Positions 36,381 through 46,863 of a stretch of 64,000 nt of DNA are shown here, in pieces (within the stretch, counting starts at the first letter, position 1; each line of letters begins with the position of its first letter). The stretch comes from Microbacterium sp. LWH3-1.2 (lineage in GTDB: Bacteria > Actinomycetota > Actinomycetes > Actinomycetales > Microbacteriaceae): the NCBI RefSeq assembly GCF_040675855.1, contig NZ_JBEGIK010000001.1, forward strand, positions 3,782,001 to 3,846,000, given 5' to 3'. A program made the translations under genes and the position numbers. The notes beneath the pieces are model-generated. The model ran no database searches. It saw only the letters and a program-made list of their open reading frames with translations, and was not told the origin of the DNA.

Positions 36381-37124
36381 ATGACCACCCCCGAGCCGAA
36401 CCGTTCGCAGACGGACGTTGTCATCCATGGCATCAAGGCGATGATCGTTGACGGCAGCCTTTCGGCCGGCTCGCGCCTTCCCATCGAGAAGGAACTCGCC
36501 GCAGCGCTCGGCGTGTCGCGCGGACCGCTCCGCGAAGGTGTGCGCGCGCTCGTGATCCTGGGGGTCCTTGAGACGCGCCAGGGCGACGGAACGTACGTGA
36601 CCTCGTTGGACCCCTCTGTGCTCATGAGTTCGCTGGCGTTCCTGGCCGACCTGCGAGATCCCTCCACGAGCGGCCAGTTGCTGCAGGTGCGCCGATTTCT
36701 CGAGGTCGAGAGCGCTGCCCTGGCGGCGACGTGCATCGACGAGTCTGGATTGTCCGAGCTCGAGGCCATCCTCGACCGGATGGACGCATCGACCGCCGAT
36801 CTCGACGCGATGGACGTCGAGGCGTTCATCGACGGCGACTCGGAATTCCACTCCCGCATCGCACAAGCGACTGAGAACCCCACGCTCGCCGCGTTCATAG
36901 ACTCGCTGGTCGGACGCACCATGCGCATCCGGATCGGGCGCGCTGTGCGTGAGGGGGGCTCCATCGCCGCGACCCAGGCCGAGCACCGTGCCATCGTCGA
37001 TCAGTTACGTGCGGGAAGTCCCGACGGCGCCCGCATCAGGATGGCGGCCCACATCCTCGGAGTCGAACAGTTCGCGGTCGATCATGCGACCGACAATCCC
37101 TCGTCACGCGGTGACGCCCAGTAG
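36381..37124 (+). CDS. GntR/FadR-family (FCD) regulator, probably of fucose catabolism
   Basis: 247 residues. N-terminal winged helix: [29 protein letters not shown]-terminal all-helical FCD domain with the metal/ligand residues in [19 protein letters not shown] and [15 protein letters not shown]-type GntR proteins usually sense sugar acids. It converges on the L-fuconate dehydratase gene and overlaps its 3' end by 43 bp, so the two transcripts are complementary there. Its probable inducer is a fuconate-pathway acid (inference from neighbours). The ATG may be used without a leader. Confidence 0.88.
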   Translation: MTTPEPNRSQTDVVIHGIKAMIVDGSLSAGSRLPIEKELAAALGVSRGPLREGVRALVILGVLETRQGDGTYVTSLDPSVLMSSLAFLADLRDPSTSGQLLQVRRFLEVESAALAATCIDESGLSELEAILDRMDASTADLDAMDVEAFIDGDSEFHSRIAQATENPTLAAFIDSLVGRTMRIRIGRAVREGGSIAATQAEHRAIVDQLRAGSPDGARIRMAAHILGVEQFAVDHATDNPSSRGDAQ

Positions 37125-38407
37125 CCGCCGGAGGGGAAGTCCCACTCCGCCACCGATGACTCGAACATCTGCGCGCTGTATCCGGGTCGGGAGGGCAGGA
37201 CATAGTGCCCGTTGTCGACGATGCACGGATCGACGAAGTGCTCATGCAGGTGGTCGACGAACTCGGTGACTCGATTCTCCAGCGAGCCGGAGACGGCCAC
37301 ATAGTCGAAGATCGACAAATGCTGGACGAGCTCGCAGAGCCCCACCCCTCCTGCGTGCGGGCACACCGGTACGTCGAACTTCTTCGCCATGAGATACACG
37401 GCGAGGATCTCGTTTACGCTTGCCAGGCGGGCGGAGTCGAGCTGGCAGAAGTCGATGGCCTCCGCCTGGAACATCTGCTTGAACAGCACTCGATTCATGC
37501 CGTGCTCTCCGGTCGCGACGCCGATCGGCGCCACCGCCCTCCGGACGGCAGCGTGGCCGAGCACGTCATCGGGGCTCGTCGGCTCCTCGATCCATAGCGG
37601 CTTGAACTCCGCCAGGGCGCTGATCCATTCGATCGCCTCCGGCACATCCCATACCTGATTCGCATCGATCATCAGGTGCGTGTCCCACCCGATGACCTCG
37701 CGCGCGATGCGGAGGCGACGGATGTCGTCCTGCAGGTCGGCGCCCACCTTGAGCTTGAGGTGCCGATAGCCCGCGTCGACCGCTTCCTGCAGCAAGCGGC
37801 GGAGCTTGTCGTCGCTGTAGCCCAGCCAGCCAGCGCTCGTCGTGTAGCACGGATAGCCGCCGCGTGCCTCGAGCGCGGCGATCCGCTCGGCCCGTGTCGG
37901 AGCCATCTCGGAGAGGATCGCGATGGCCTCGTCACGGGTCAGGGCGTCGGAGAGATAACGGAGATCCGCGGCGTCGACCAGCTGCTCGGGAGTCATGTCG
38001 ACGAGGAGGCGCCACAAAGGCTTGCCGGCTCGACGAGCAGCGAGATCCCACACCGCGTTCATCGCGGCCGCCATCCCGAGATGCACCACGCCCTTCTCCG
38101 GACCCAGCCAGCGCAGCTGCGAGTCGCTCGCGAGACGGCTATACACCCCGCCGAGGTCGCCGACCGCTTCGTCGACATCGAGCCCGATGAGAGGGAGGGC
38201 ACGCTGGCGCGCGGCCTCCACCGCGAGGTCGTTGCCGCGACCGATGGTGAAGGTGAAGCCGTAGCCGGCCAGTCCTGGCTCGTCCGTCTCCAGGACGACG
38301 TACGCGGCTGAGTAGTCGCCGTCCTTGTTCATCGCGTCGGAGCCGTCCATGCTCAGCGAGGTCGGAAAGCGAACGTCGTGTACGCGCACAGCGGTGATGG
38401 TCGTCAT
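37082..38407 (-). CDS. fucD: L-fuconate dehydratase (enolase superfamily)
   Basis: Removes water from L-fuconate to give 2-keto-3-deoxy-L-fuconate. The product is 441 residues and all catalytic positions fall at the same numbers as in the characterised Xanthomonas enzyme: Lys218 and Lys220 (HLKLKVG), metal ligands Asp248 (MIDANQ), Glu274 (WIEEP) and Glu301 (ATGEH), and His351 (CPHAGG). The ATG at 38407 overlaps the stop of the aldo/keto reductase gene (ATGA), so the two are coupled. Together they give two steps of the non-phosphorylated L-fucose pathway; the lactonase and the later keto-deoxy-acid enzymes are not in the window. Confidence 0.94.
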   Translation of the reverse strand: MTTITAVRVHDVRFPTSLSMDGSDAMNKDGDYSAAYVVLETDEPGLAGYGFTFTIGRGNDLAVEAARQRALPLIGLDVDEAVGDLGGVYSRLASDSQLRWLGPEKGVVHLGMAAAMNAVWDLAARRAGKPLWRLLVDMTPEQLVDAADLRYLSDALTRDEAIAILSEMAPTRAERIAALEARGGYPCYTTSAGWLGYSDDKLRRLLQEAVDAGYRHLKLKVGADLQDDIRRLRIAREVIGWDTHLMIDANQVWDVPEAIEWISALAEFKPLWIEEPTSPDDVLGHAAVRRAVAPIGVATGEHGMNRVLFKQMFQAEAIDFCQLDSARLASVNEILAVYLMAKKFDVPVCPHAGGVGLCELVQHLSIFDYVAVSGSLENRVTEFVDHLHEHFVDPCIVDNGHYVLPSRPGYSAQMFESSVAEWDFPSGGYWASPRDEGLSVA

Positions 38408-39420
38408 GGGGATGCCTGTTCGATCGAAGAAATGGACGGAGTGGCGAGTTCGGCGGGGATCACGTCGGCGTCGGCGAGCGCCGACCAGAGTTCCGGGTCG
38501 ATCGCGGCGTGGAGCCGCTCGATATTGCTGCGCACGTGGGATGCCGTCCTCATTCCGATCACGACGGACGAGATGGCGGGGTGCCGGAACGGGAATTGCA
38601 GAGCGACAGTCGGCAGGTCTGCGCCGTAACGTGCACAAATCGCAGCGATCTCACGGACTCGCTCGATTATCGGACGCGGCGCGGGGCCGTAGTCGTAGGA
38701 CGCACCGTCGGGAACCGTCGAGTTGCTGAGCAGTCCGGAGTTGTAGACGCCGGCGGCCACGACGCTTGTTCCGCGCTGGAGGGCGAGCGGCAAGAGATCG
38801 TCGAGCGCAGTCTGCTCGAACAAGGTGAAGCGACCCGCGAGCATCACCACGTCGATCGGCAACTCCCGAACGAATTCGGCGAGCATCGCCGATTGATTCA
38901 TGCCGGCTCCGACTGCCCGCACCACTCCTTCATCGCGAAGCTCGATAAGAGCGGGCAGCGCTTCATCGAGGGCCTGCGTCCGCAAGGCATCCGGATCATG
39001 CAGGTATGCGATGTCCACCCTGTCGAGAGAAAGGCGCGTGAGGCTCTCGTCGATCGAGCGACGGATGCCGTCGCGGCTCAGATCCCAGCGACGCCGTCGC
39101 ACGCCGGACACGACAAACCCTTCATCGTCCGGACGCACGACATCTGCCGGGTCGTCCACGATGAGCCTGCCGACTTTGGTGGACAGGACGAATTGGTCTC
39201 GCGGACGATCCGCAAGCGCCGCGCCGAGACGGCACTCGGACAGCCCGAGACCATAATGCGGGGCAGTGTCGAAATACCGGATGCCCTCGTCCCACGCAGC
39301 ATCAACGGCGGCCCGCGCCTCCTCCTTCGTGGTCTCCCGCCCCAGATTGCCGAGCTGGGCCGCCCCGAATCCGAGTGGACCCGATGACCTCACTGACCAA
39401 GGCGAATGCACGACAGACAT
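38404..39420 (-). CDS. Aldo/keto reductase, probable L-fucose dehydrogenase
   Basis: 338 residues in the AKR barrel. The catalytic tetrad is visible as [13 protein letters not shown] (Asp, Tyr), VLSTKVGRL (Lys) and IAYLHDPD (His). The segment [17 protein letters not shown] and the overall pattern match the D-threo-aldose/L-fucose 1-dehydrogenase branch, which oxidises L-fucose to L-fucono-lactone with NAD(P). Coupling with fucD by a four-base overlap supports that role. GAGGAGG stands just before the ATG at 39420. A TATGAT at 39477-39482 (minus strand) is a possible -10. Confidence 0.87.
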   Translation of the reverse strand: MSVVHSPWSVRSSGPLGFGAAQLGNLGRETTKEEARAAVDAAWDEGIRYFDTAPHYGLGLSECRLGAALADRPRDQFVLSTKVGRLIVDDPADVVRPDDEGFVVSGVRRRRWDLSRDGIRRSIDESLTRLSLDRVDIAYLHDPDALRTQALDEALPALIELRDEGVVRAVGAGMNQSAMLAEFVRELPIDVVMLAGRFTLFEQTALDDLLPLALQRGTSVVAAGVYNSGLLSNSTVPDGASYDYGPAPRPIIERVREIAAICARYGADLPTVALQFPFRHPAISSVVIGMRTASHVRSNIERLHAAIDPELWSALADADVIPAELATPSISSIEQASP

Positions 39421-39714
39421 CCGAACCTCCTCACGGCAGACAGCCCCGGCCTGCGGACTGACCTGGTGCAGCGTAGATCATATCAATCGGCCACTGTTCC
39501 GCCGACGTTTCGCCGCATTCTTCCGCGATTCGCCACAATACATCTGATGACTTGCGGAGACGTCAGGCTCGCAATCGTGTACGTCGGTCATTCAAGCCCA
39601 CAGGATCCGGACTGTCGCCCATTGATCGAGCTGGCTCCGTACCCGCTTATCCGCTCGCAGGAGCTCTTCGAAAACCGAACGGAGACGACCACGTGCACGT
39701 ACCAACGGGTAGCC

Positions 39715-39728
39715 TGTTGACGTCAACG
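39715..39728. promoter_or_regulatory. LacI-type operator upstream of lacI-1
   Basis: TGTTGACGTCAACG, nearly a perfect 14-bp palindrome centred on ACGT, 28 bp before the first LacI gene. It belongs to the same family as the sites at 41002, 49442, 49478, 50645 and 50679. Confidence 0.75.
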
Positions 39729-39756
39729 GATAGCAAGCCGGTTGGAAAGGGTGCCG

Positions 39757-40797
39757 ATGCCGTCAGAGCGCACTCGCTCGGTGTCGATGCGCGACGTGGC
39801 CGAGCTCGCAGGCGTGTCCGGTCAGACCGTCTCGCGAGTCGCCAACAACATCGGAAACGTCGCCGAGCGAACCCGCCGACGTGTGGAACTGGCGATGGAG
39901 GAACTCGGCTACCGTCCGAACATCGCTGCGAGGGCCCTGCGCAGTGGCGAGTTCCGCTCTATCGCCGTTGTCGCATTCGGACTCGAGACCCTCGGCAACA
40001 TTCGAACCGTGAGCGCGATCGCCGACGAAGCCGCGCGGAGGAGCTACGCGGTCGAACTGATCTCAATACAACACGCCCCCGACGAACCGGGCACGGCCGA
40101 CTTCTCCTGGGCTATGCGGAGGCTCGGACAGGACGCCGTCGACGGCATCATCCTCATCCTGGAGACGAGCAAGTCGGCCACTGCTGCGCTCGAGCTGCCC
40201 TCGGGGGTCCCCGCGGTGATCGTCGATGCCGGGGCGGCCTTCGAGCACCCGTCGGTGGACGCGAATCAGGAGCAAGGCGCCCGACTCGCCGTCGACCATC
40301 TCCTGTCCCTCGGACACCCAACGGTGTGGCATATCGCTGGACCACCGGAGTCGAACGCCGCAGCTGCACGTGCGAGAGCGTGGCGTTCTCGCCTCGAGGA
40401 CGCTGATCGCCTCGTCCCCGACCCGGTCATCGGCGATTGGACACCGGATTCGGGCTATGCGGCGGGTCTCGAACTCGCGGCTCGCGGCGGAGTGAGCGCG
40501 GTCTTCGCCGCAAATGACCAGATGGCGCTCGGCGCGCTTCGCGCGTTTCACGAGCGCGGAGTCGCCGTTCCCGCAGCCGTCAGCGTCGTCGGGTTCGACG
40601 ACATGGCTGAGTCGGCGCAATTCTGGCCCCCGCTCACGACAGTACGCCAGCATTTCGAGATCGCAGGCGCGACCGCTGTGACGCTGCTCGTGGACCAGAT
40701 CGAGCGGCGTGAAGTCCCAGCTGGAAGACGCTTGATCGATACGGAGTTCATCCTCCGAGCATCGACCGGCCCCTTCCGCGAGCGCCCAGCTTCCTGA
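39757..40797 (+). CDS. LacI-family regulator 1
   Basis: 346 residues. Helix-turn-helix VSMRDVAELAGVSGQTVSRVAN at the N-terminus, hinge ELGYRPNIAARALRSGEF, then the periplasmic-binding-like sugar domain with HPTVWHIAGP, VFAANDQMALG and VVGFDDMAESAQFWPPLTTVRQ. Start at ATG 39757 with GGAAAGG six bases upstream. It is closely similar over its full length to the second LacI protein (49571-50614), including the recognition helix, so both probably bind the same operators. An operator in its own upstream region suggests autoregulation. It probably controls the GH95/GH29 unit downstream. Confidence 0.92.
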   Translation: MPSERTRSVSMRDVAELAGVSGQTVSRVANNIGNVAERTRRRVELAMEELGYRPNIAARALRSGEFRSIAVVAFGLETLGNIRTVSAIADEAARRSYAVELISIQHAPDEPGTADFSWAMRRLGQDAVDGIILILETSKSATAALELPSGVPAVIVDAGAAFEHPSVDANQEQGARLAVDHLLSLGHPTVWHIAGPPESNAAAARARAWRSRLEDADRLVPDPVIGDWTPDSGYAAGLELAARGGVSAVFAANDQMALGALRAFHERGVAVPAAVSVVGFDDMAESAQFWPPLTTVRQHFEIAGATAVTLLVDQIERREVPAGRRLIDTEFILRASTGPFRERPAS

Positions 40798-40960
40798 CCC
40801 GCCGAGCGGCGCCGCGACTGCTCGGCGGGCTGCTGGCGCGCAGCAGTGGTGTCTGACGTGTCGGTTCGCTTCAATGAGCGCGGGGTCGAGGCTGACGAGC
40901 GGGGGCATCTGACGCGTACACCCGCCGGGACACCACATTGGACGTCCTACCCCGGGCAGC

Positions 40961-41015
40961 TTGACACTTGCTGACCTTGAGAGCATAATCTAAACATCGG
41001 ATGATTACGTAAACA
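40961..41015 (+). promoter_or_regulatory. Strong promoter with LacI operator for the GH95-GH29 unit
   Basis: -35 TTGACA at 40961-40966, exactly 17 bp, -10 CATAAT at 40984-40989. An operator TGATTACGTAAACA lies at 41002-41015, just after the expected start of transcription. A degenerate operator-like sequence at 40969-40982 occupies the same place between -35 and -10 as the true site at 50645. The bases around the 41002 site (CGGATGAT-ACGTAAACATTCGC) recur at 50676-50697. Confidence 0.75.
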
Positions 41016-41354
41016 TTCGCATTATGCCGATGCCTGACGCACCTCGAGCACGAAAGACGAAGATGTCCCCGATCAGCACATCTAGCGCCCCGAAGCTGGC
41101 GCAACACGATGAAAGTCGGGCGAACTCGGGTGAGCGATTCATCAGCAGTATCCGCTGGACCGGTGACTTTCTGGCAGGTCGATTTCTCTCTTGAGGGCGA
41201 AGGTGCGCTTCAGAATCCGCAGATTCTCACCGGTCTCGAGAGCGTCGTGGCGGCCCGGTACGTGTAGATCTGGCAGAACCCCCCGCGGCGCCTCCTGATT
41301 TCAGAATCAGTAGCCTGCCGCGACAGACCCCCCTCCCCCGGACTTGGAACCCCG
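41016..41354. other. Long leader before the GH95 gene with two small open frames
   Basis: About 340 bases between the promoter and the GH95 start. An ATG at 41024 opens 56 codons ending at 41194, and a GTG at 41130 opens 45 codons ending at 41267 in another frame (VTFWQVDFSLEGEG ... LESVVAARYV). Neither has a ribosome site or a known family. The second looks like it could be the tail of a lost enzyme gene. A short hairpin CTGATT-TCAG-AATCAG lies near 41306-41321. Confidence 0.45.
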
Positions 41355-43691
41355 ATGACACAGCGAATCACGCTCGACAGCCCCGCCCGCCAGTTCCTGG
41401 ACTGCTTCCTGCTCGGCAACGGGTCACTCGGAGCAGCCGTCGGAGGGCAGCCGGTCGCAGAGTCGTTCGACGTCAACGTCGACACCCTGTGGTCGGGCGG
41501 ACCGCAGACCGTCGCCCCGGTGTCCTCCTCGACCGCGATCGAGGAGGTGCGCGCCGCGATCCGCCATCACCGCTACGCCGACGCAGACCGGCTCGCCACT
41601 GGCCTCCAAAGCGATCGGTGGACACAGTCATACCAGCCCTTGGGACGGATCACGTGGCGGTATGGAGCCGCGCTGAGTGATGCGCAGGCAGACGCGACCG
41701 CCTACTCACGGGAGCTGGACCTCGATTCTGCCGTGGCCGCGGTGCGCTATCTGAGCGAGACGGGTCCAGCCGAGCTGAGCACATTCGTCACTTCGCCACA
41801 CGGAGTCCTGGTCGCCGAGGCGACGGGACAAGTCGGCGACGGCACGGTGACGTTCGAAAGCGAACACCCCCACAGCGTCATCGAGTGGGTCGTCGGAGAC
41901 ACGAGCTGGCTGGTGGCAACGGGCCGCGCGCCGAGTCACGCCCTGCCGGAGTACGTGATGGCGGCCGGCGAGGATCTGATCTACGACGAATCGACGCCCG
42001 GCCCCGAGGGGACCGTAGCCGCCGGGATGGGCTGGGCGATCACGATCGCGTGCGAGGAGCGGGGCGGGAGCCGACGCTTGATCGCTTCCGCCGTCACCGG
42101 ATTCCGTGGATGGGACCAGAGCCCGGTGGCTGACCTTTCGGCGCTCGCGGATGAGGCGCGCTCTCTCGTGACGGCGGCGCTTGACCACACGACCGAGCAT
42201 CTTCTGCGCGAGCACATCTTGGATCACAGAGCGCTATTCGATCGCGTCGAGCTGGATCTGTCACCGTCGAACAATGAATCCGCCACTGCGGCCGAGCGCT
42301 ACTTCGCTCTGGGGCGGTACCTGCTGATCGCGAGTTCGCGAGAAGGCACCCAGGCGGCGAATCTGCAGGGCATCTGGAACACCACCCGCCGCCCATCCTG
42401 GAGCTGCAACTACACCACGAACATCAACGCGCAGATGAACTACTGGCCAGCGGAGGTGACGGGCCTTGCGGAGCTGCATCTCCCGCTGCTGAGCCTTGTC
42501 TCCGATCTCGCTGTTGCCGGCAGCGAGACGGCTCGAACGGTCTATTCCGCGCGCGGTTCGGCCGTCCATCACAACACAGATCTCTGGCGATTCACTCCCG
42601 CCGTCAGCGGGAAGCCCGAGTGGGCGAACTGGCCGTCGGGCCTGCTCTGGCTGTCGGCGCATCTTGCCGAGCACATCGCTTTCGCCGATCCTGCTGACGC
42701 GGAAGCTCTGGCCGCAAAGGCCGTGCCGGTGTTCGAGGCCACGATCAGCTTCGCGCTCGACATGCTGGAGGAGGACGAGGACGGATGGCTCGTCTTCAGC
42801 CCCTCGACATCACCGGAGCACGCCTTCGAACTCGACGGCGCGTACCACGCCGTCTCACGCGGCGCCGCCATGGATCAGGAGCTCGTCCTCGAGGCATTCA
42901 CCAATTACCTGGTGGCGGGCCGTATCGCGGGCCACGCAAACGCCGGCCTGATGGACGAGGTGGCGACTGCGCTTGCTCGGGTTCGCCCACCGCTCGTTGG
43001 CGAGGCCGGCGACCTGCTCGAATGGGACTCAGAACGCGTCCCCATGGAGCTCGGTCATCGTCATGTGTCTCATCTGTACGGGGTGTTCCCGGGCTCCCGC
43101 ATCACGCCGAGGCGCAATCCGGAGCTACTCGAGGCTGCTGCACGGGCGCTGCGGGTCCGGCTCGCGAACGGCGGAGGCCACACCGGCTGGAGCAGGGCAT
43201 GGGCGCTGTGTCTTGCAGCCCGATTGGGCGATGCCGCGCTTGCCGAGGAGTCGATCCGTGGGCTCGTTGAGGAGCTCAGTTCAGAATCACTCCTCGATAC
43301 GCACCCCCTGGATGGACGCGCACCAGTGTTCCAGATCGATGGGAACCTCGGTGGGAGCGCCGGCATGGCGGAACTGCTCGTACAGAGCCACGACGATGCC
43401 ATCAGCCTTCTGCCGACCCTGCCGCCGAGTTGGTCCGCGGGGTCCGTTCGAGGGCTGCGTGCTCGCGGCGGCTACACCGTCGGGCTCACGTGGACAGACC
43501 ACACGCTCGAATCGGCCACGATCCACCAACCGGGCATCGAGACGACGATCGAACTCGCCGCGCACCTCGAGACGCGCGTGATCGGCCCTCAGGGCCTCGT
43601 GGACGTGCTGAAGGAGACGCTCGGCCTCGGGGAACGCCGACGGCTGACCTGGCGCGGCGAACCCGGCCGCTATTCGGTCCTCGTCACATGA
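41355..43691 (+). CDS. GH95 alpha-L-fucosidase (intracellular)
   Basis: 778 residues without a signal peptide. The family opening [21 protein letters not shown] segment (here [11 protein letters not shown]) and LWSGGPQ are followed by the catalytic (alpha/alpha)6 barrel: [24 protein letters not shown] with Asn356 and Asn358 in the positions that orient the catalytic water, and [17 protein letters not shown] with Asp662 as the probable base. Known GH95 enzymes remove alpha-1,2-linked fucose from galactose by inversion; a few act on related galactosides. The start at 41355 has only a weak ribosome site. First enzyme gene after the 40961 promoter, followed by GH29 after 56 bp. Confidence 0.92.
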   Translation: MTQRITLDSPARQFLDCFLLGNGSLGAAVGGQPVAESFDVNVDTLWSGGPQTVAPVSSSTAIEEVRAAIRHHRYADADRLATGLQSDRWTQSYQPLGRITWRYGAALSDAQADATAYSRELDLDSAVAAVRYLSETGPAELSTFVTSPHGVLVAEATGQVGDGTVTFESEHPHSVIEWVVGDTSWLVATGRAPSHALPEYVMAAGEDLIYDESTPGPEGTVAAGMGWAITIACEERGGSRRLIASAVTGFRGWDQSPVADLSALADEARSLVTAALDHTTEHLLREHILDHRALFDRVELDLSPSNNESATAAERYFALGRYLLIASSREGTQAANLQGIWNTTRRPSWSCNYTTNINAQMNYWPAEVTGLAELHLPLLSLVSDLAVAGSETARTVYSARGSAVHHNTDLWRFTPAVSGKPEWANWPSGLLWLSAHLAEHIAFADPADAEALAAKAVPVFEATISFALDMLEEDEDGWLVFSPSTSPEHAFELDGAYHAVSRGAAMDQELVLEAFTNYLVAGRIAGHANAGLMDEVATALARVRPPLVGEAGDLLEWDSERVPMELGHRHVSHLYGVFPGSRITPRRNPELLEAAARALRVRLANGGGHTGWSRAWALCLAARLGDAALAEESIRGLVEELSSESLLDTHPLDGRAPVFQIDGNLGGSAGMAELLVQSHDDAISLLPTLPPSWSAGSVRGLRARGGYTVGLTWTDHTLESATIHQPGIETTIELAAHLETRVIGPQGLVDVLKETLGLGERRRLTWRGEPGRYSVLVT

Positions 43692-43747
43692 TCACCAGCC
43701 CGCGACCCCGCAAGATGTTCCACCGATAACAAGGAGAAAGATTTCAG

Positions 43748-45292
43748 ATGACCGGCCCCTTCTCGCCGCTCGACCCGAACTCGTTGCCCGCCCCCGTCGA
43801 CGTGTCGGACAACTCGGCGGCGTTAGCGGAAGTACGTGCGGTGATCGAAGCCGGCCCGTACTCCGACACCTGGGAGTCCCTCCGTGCGTACGAGCCGCCG
43901 CGATGGTATATCGATGCCAAACTCGGCATCTTCATCCACTGGGGCGTCTACTCCGTACCCGCGTTCCACAACGAGTGGTACTCGCGAAACATGTACCTCG
44001 AGGCGTCCCCCGACTTCGCGCACCACCGCGAGACCTTCGGCGAACACCGCGACTTCGGGTACAAGGACTTCATCCCTCACTTCACTATGCATGACTTCGA
44101 TCCGCACGAATGGGCGGCTCTGTTCAAGCGCGCCGGGGCGCAGTTCGTCGTTCCAGTCGCTGAGCATCACGACGGCTTCGCGATGTACGAGACTCAGCGC
44201 TCGCGATGGAACGCCGCGGCGATCGGCCCCCGCCGTGATGTCTTCGGCGATCTCACGGAGGCTGTCGACCAGGCCTGGATGGTGCCCGGCGCCTCATCGC
44301 ACAGGGCGGAGCACTGGTTCTTCATGAACGGGGGCTCACGGTTCGACTCGGACGTACGCGACCCGGCCTACGCAGACTTCTACGGTCCCGCTCAGCGTGA
44401 AGAGGTGGCGCCCAACGAGCGCTTCCTCGAGGACTGGTTGCTGCGCACCGTGGAGGTCATCGACAAGTACCGACCGCAGGTGCTGTGGTTCGACTGGTGG
44501 CTCGAGCAGCCCGCGTTCGAGCCGTACCGGCTCATGCTCGCTGCCTACTATTACAACCGCGCCGCCGAGTGGGGGCGTGAGGTCGTGATCAACTACAAGT
44601 GGGACGCCTTCGCCGACGGCAGCGCCGTTTACGACATCGAGCGCGGGACCATGGGCGGGATCCGACCGGCTGTGTGGCAGAACGACACCGCCGTCTCGAA
44701 GACGTCGTGGAGCTGGATCGAGAACCACGAGTACAAGACGGTCGACACCCTCGTCGCCGAGCTCGCAGACACAGTGTCGAAGAACGGCCTGCTCCTACTC
44801 AACGTCGGCCCCAAGCCTGATGGGACGATCCCGGATGCCGAGAAGCGGGTCCTCGAGGGCCTCGGAGACTGGCTGTTCCGCAATGGCGAGGCGATCTACG
44901 GCACGCGGCCCTGGCGAATCGCGCAGGAGGGACCGACACAGCCTGTCGTCGGCTCCTTCGTGGACGCCGACTCCCCCGCCTACGAGTCTTCAGACATCCG
45001 CTTCACCACTCGACACGACGTCACGGGCGACTATCTGTACGCGATCCTCCTCGCAGAGCCCGAGGACGGGGTCGCGCGCGTCCGCGCGCTCGGCACAAAC
45101 GCCGGTCTGCTCGACCGCGGCATACGCGAGGTCAGCGTGCTCGGGGTCGCCGGCCCGGTGGCGTGGGAGCGTACCTCTTCGGAACTGAGCGTGACACTGC
45201 CGCCGCGCTCTCCTCTCGCCGGAGGACCGGTCGTCAAGCTGTTCCTCGAGGACGCCGTCGTGCTCCCGCGACAGGACTTCCTGCACGGCTGA
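43748..45292 (+). CDS. GH29 alpha-L-fucosidase (intracellular)
   Basis: 514 residues without a signal peptide. The family block WYIDAKLGIFIHWGVYSVPAF comes near residue 55, HNEWYSRNMY next, and the nucleophile region is VLWFDWWLEQPAF with Asp249 as the likely catalytic nucleophile. The C-terminal ~100 residues form a beta-sandwich. GH29 enzymes retain configuration and release fucose of several linkages, complementing GH95. AAGGAGAAAG precedes the ATG. A hairpin follows at 45333. Confidence 0.93.
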   Translation: MTGPFSPLDPNSLPAPVDVSDNSAALAEVRAVIEAGPYSDTWESLRAYEPPRWYIDAKLGIFIHWGVYSVPAFHNEWYSRNMYLEASPDFAHHRETFGEHRDFGYKDFIPHFTMHDFDPHEWAALFKRAGAQFVVPVAEHHDGFAMYETQRSRWNAAAIGPRRDVFGDLTEAVDQAWMVPGASSHRAEHWFFMNGGSRFDSDVRDPAYADFYGPAQREEVAPNERFLEDWLLRTVEVIDKYRPQVLWFDWWLEQPAFEPYRLMLAAYYYNRAAEWGREVVINYKWDAFADGSAVYDIERGTMGGIRPAVWQNDTAVSKTSWSWIENHEYKTVDTLVAELADTVSKNGLLLLNVGPKPDGTIPDAEKRVLEGLGDWLFRNGEAIYGTRPWRIAQEGPTQPVVGSFVDADSPAYESSDIRFTTRHDVTGDYLYAILLAEPEDGVARVRALGTNAGLLDRGIREVSVLGVAGPVAWERTSSELSVTLPPRSPLAGGPVVKLFLEDAVVLPRQDFLHG

Positions 45293-45332
45293 GCCACGCC
45301 CGGTACTCTCACCCGAAACGGTGAATCCGTTG

Positions 45333-45370
45333 CGGCGGATGAGCGGCTCGATGAGCCGGCTCATCCGCCG
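45333..45370. terminator. Hairpin terminator after the GH29 gene
   Basis: CGGCGGATGAGC at 45333-45344 pairs with GCTCATCCGCCG at 45359-45370; the loop itself holds a short GGCT/AGCC pair. Confidence 0.75.
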
Positions 45371-45383
45371 TGCGCGGCGCGGG

Positions 45384-45903
45384 TCAGCCGCGGGTCACGC
45401 GCAGCGAGATCAGCAGGCCGCCGGAGACGAAGACGTCCGTCACCGGATACATGTCCTCGAGCAGGCGAGGGGCAATCGGCCACGTCTCCATGTCGTGATG
45501 CGCTCCTCGTTCTCCCAGCGCTCCGCGTACCAGAGTTCCGCTCGTCGAAGAGATATCGATCGTCGTGTGCTGCGCACCACCGACGTCACGTGATCCGCGG
45601 TGGTGACGACCGTCTCGATGAAACCGTCCATGTCGACGGCCGAGGCGAGGAAGCTTGCCCTGTCTCCGTCGGTCCCGCGGGGTACGCATGGCGCGGGATG
45701 AACTCGACGTCCTCGCGGGTATGCTCCAGACGGCGAATGGCTCGTCGGCGCCGTTCCGCGACGCTGCTCGGACAGGGTAGTGTCCCGGGACGTTGCAGTG
45801 CTTCAGGAGGTCGGAGTGCCTCCGCCGCGCCGCGCGTGCCCCGGGTCGACGGCAGACATCAGCACGATCGTCACGCCGAGCTGGTTCACCAGATCGAGCA
45901 CAT
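45384..45903 (-). pseudogene. Decayed gene remnant, unidentified
   Basis: On the minus strand three frames alternate in protein-like stretches: RDVLDLVNQLGVTIVLMSAVD ending in a stop near 45810, then RRRRAIRRLEHTREDVEFIP, then MDGFIETVVTTADHV, and finally TWPIAPRLLEDMYPVTDVFV to a stop at 45384. The frame changes suggest at least three shifts in one or two former genes. I cannot name the family. It ends exactly where the duplicated 960-bp segment begins. Confidence 0.4.
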
Positions 45904-46863
45904 CCCGACGGAAGCCCTGGTGGGCCGGCCGGGTGTCCCGGCCGGCCCACGCTGGATGCCCGTGCGGTCTACTTCAAACGGAACTGCGCCTTCAGCTCGA
46001 CCCCGTCCGTGCTGCGCACGATCACGTCGAAGCACCCGGTAGTCCCCTTCGAAGTCTTCCAGTTGTACTGGAACTGCCCCGCCTCCACGTCGTAACTCAA
46101 CGACGTACCACCCGCAACAAGCGACTCGATCTCATCGGACGGCGCCGCCGGATCACACGAATGCTGCACCGTCCGCAACGACTCGATCGCCGTCGTCGAC
46201 GTCAGCTCCTCCTCACCGAAGAACAGCTCGAACTTCAACGGAACCGTCGAACCGCCCTTGACCACATTCACCACACCCGCCATATCCACCGGAGCATAAA
46301 AACCCCTGAAGGTCCGCGGCTGAACAACACTGAGGGTCACCTCCCGAGCCTCCTCCACATTGCCCGCCGCATCCACCGACCGGAACTTCACGACATACGC
46401 GCCCACCTCCGTGAACGACACACCCGCCGCCGTCGCCGCAACCCAGCTCGCTCCACCATCCGTCGAATACTCCGTCAACGCCACACCCGACGTCTCATCC
46501 GACGCCGAGAACGTCGCCGACACCGCCGACCCCGCCAGCACAGCCCCCGAACCCGGCGACACCACCGCCGAAGTCACCGGCGCAACCGTGTCCACCGAGA
46601 CCGGCAACTGCCCCACCTCCGACACATTGCCCGCCTCATCAGTCGCGCGATAACTGAACGTCGTCGCACCCTCCGGGATCGACACCGGCGAAGAGTACGC
46701 ACTCCACGCCCCCTCACCCAACCGATACTCCACACTCGCCACAGCCGAATCCGCATCCGACGCCGACACACTCACCGACACCGGCGACACAAACCAACCA
46801 CCCGCACCATCCGCCACCACCGGCAACGTACTCGCCGACACCACCGGCGCCACCGTATCCGGC
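45904..46863. repeat. 960-bp near-identical duplication, copy A
   Basis: Matches 58563-59522 at a constant offset of 12,659 with three differences: C/T at 46086/58745, A/C at 46572/59231, T/C at 46664/59323. Two are silent and one changes Thr to Ala. It covers a terminator hairpin and the last ~298 codons of the beta-helix protein. Confidence 0.95.
45921..45949. terminator. Terminator hairpin of the beta-helix gene
   Basis: Perfect 13-bp stem TGGGCCGGCCGGG with its complement around TGT. An identical hairpin ends the GH95-like secreted gene at 58580-58608. Confidence 0.85.

Noticed and set aside
35965..36384. 139-codon plus-strand frame in the gap before the GntR gene
   Set aside because: No family similarity, no ribosome site, and it ends inside the GntR start region; kept as unexplained intergenic sequence.
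41467..41481. GACGTCAAC match resembling a LacI operator inside the GH95 gene
   Set aside because: It encodes ordinary residues (FDVNV) of the GH95 start, lacks the full palindrome and is not near a promoter.
45304..45382. Possible tRNA-like fold after the GH29 gene
   Set aside because: The structure is a simple hairpin with no cloverleaf, T-loop or CCA-end features.
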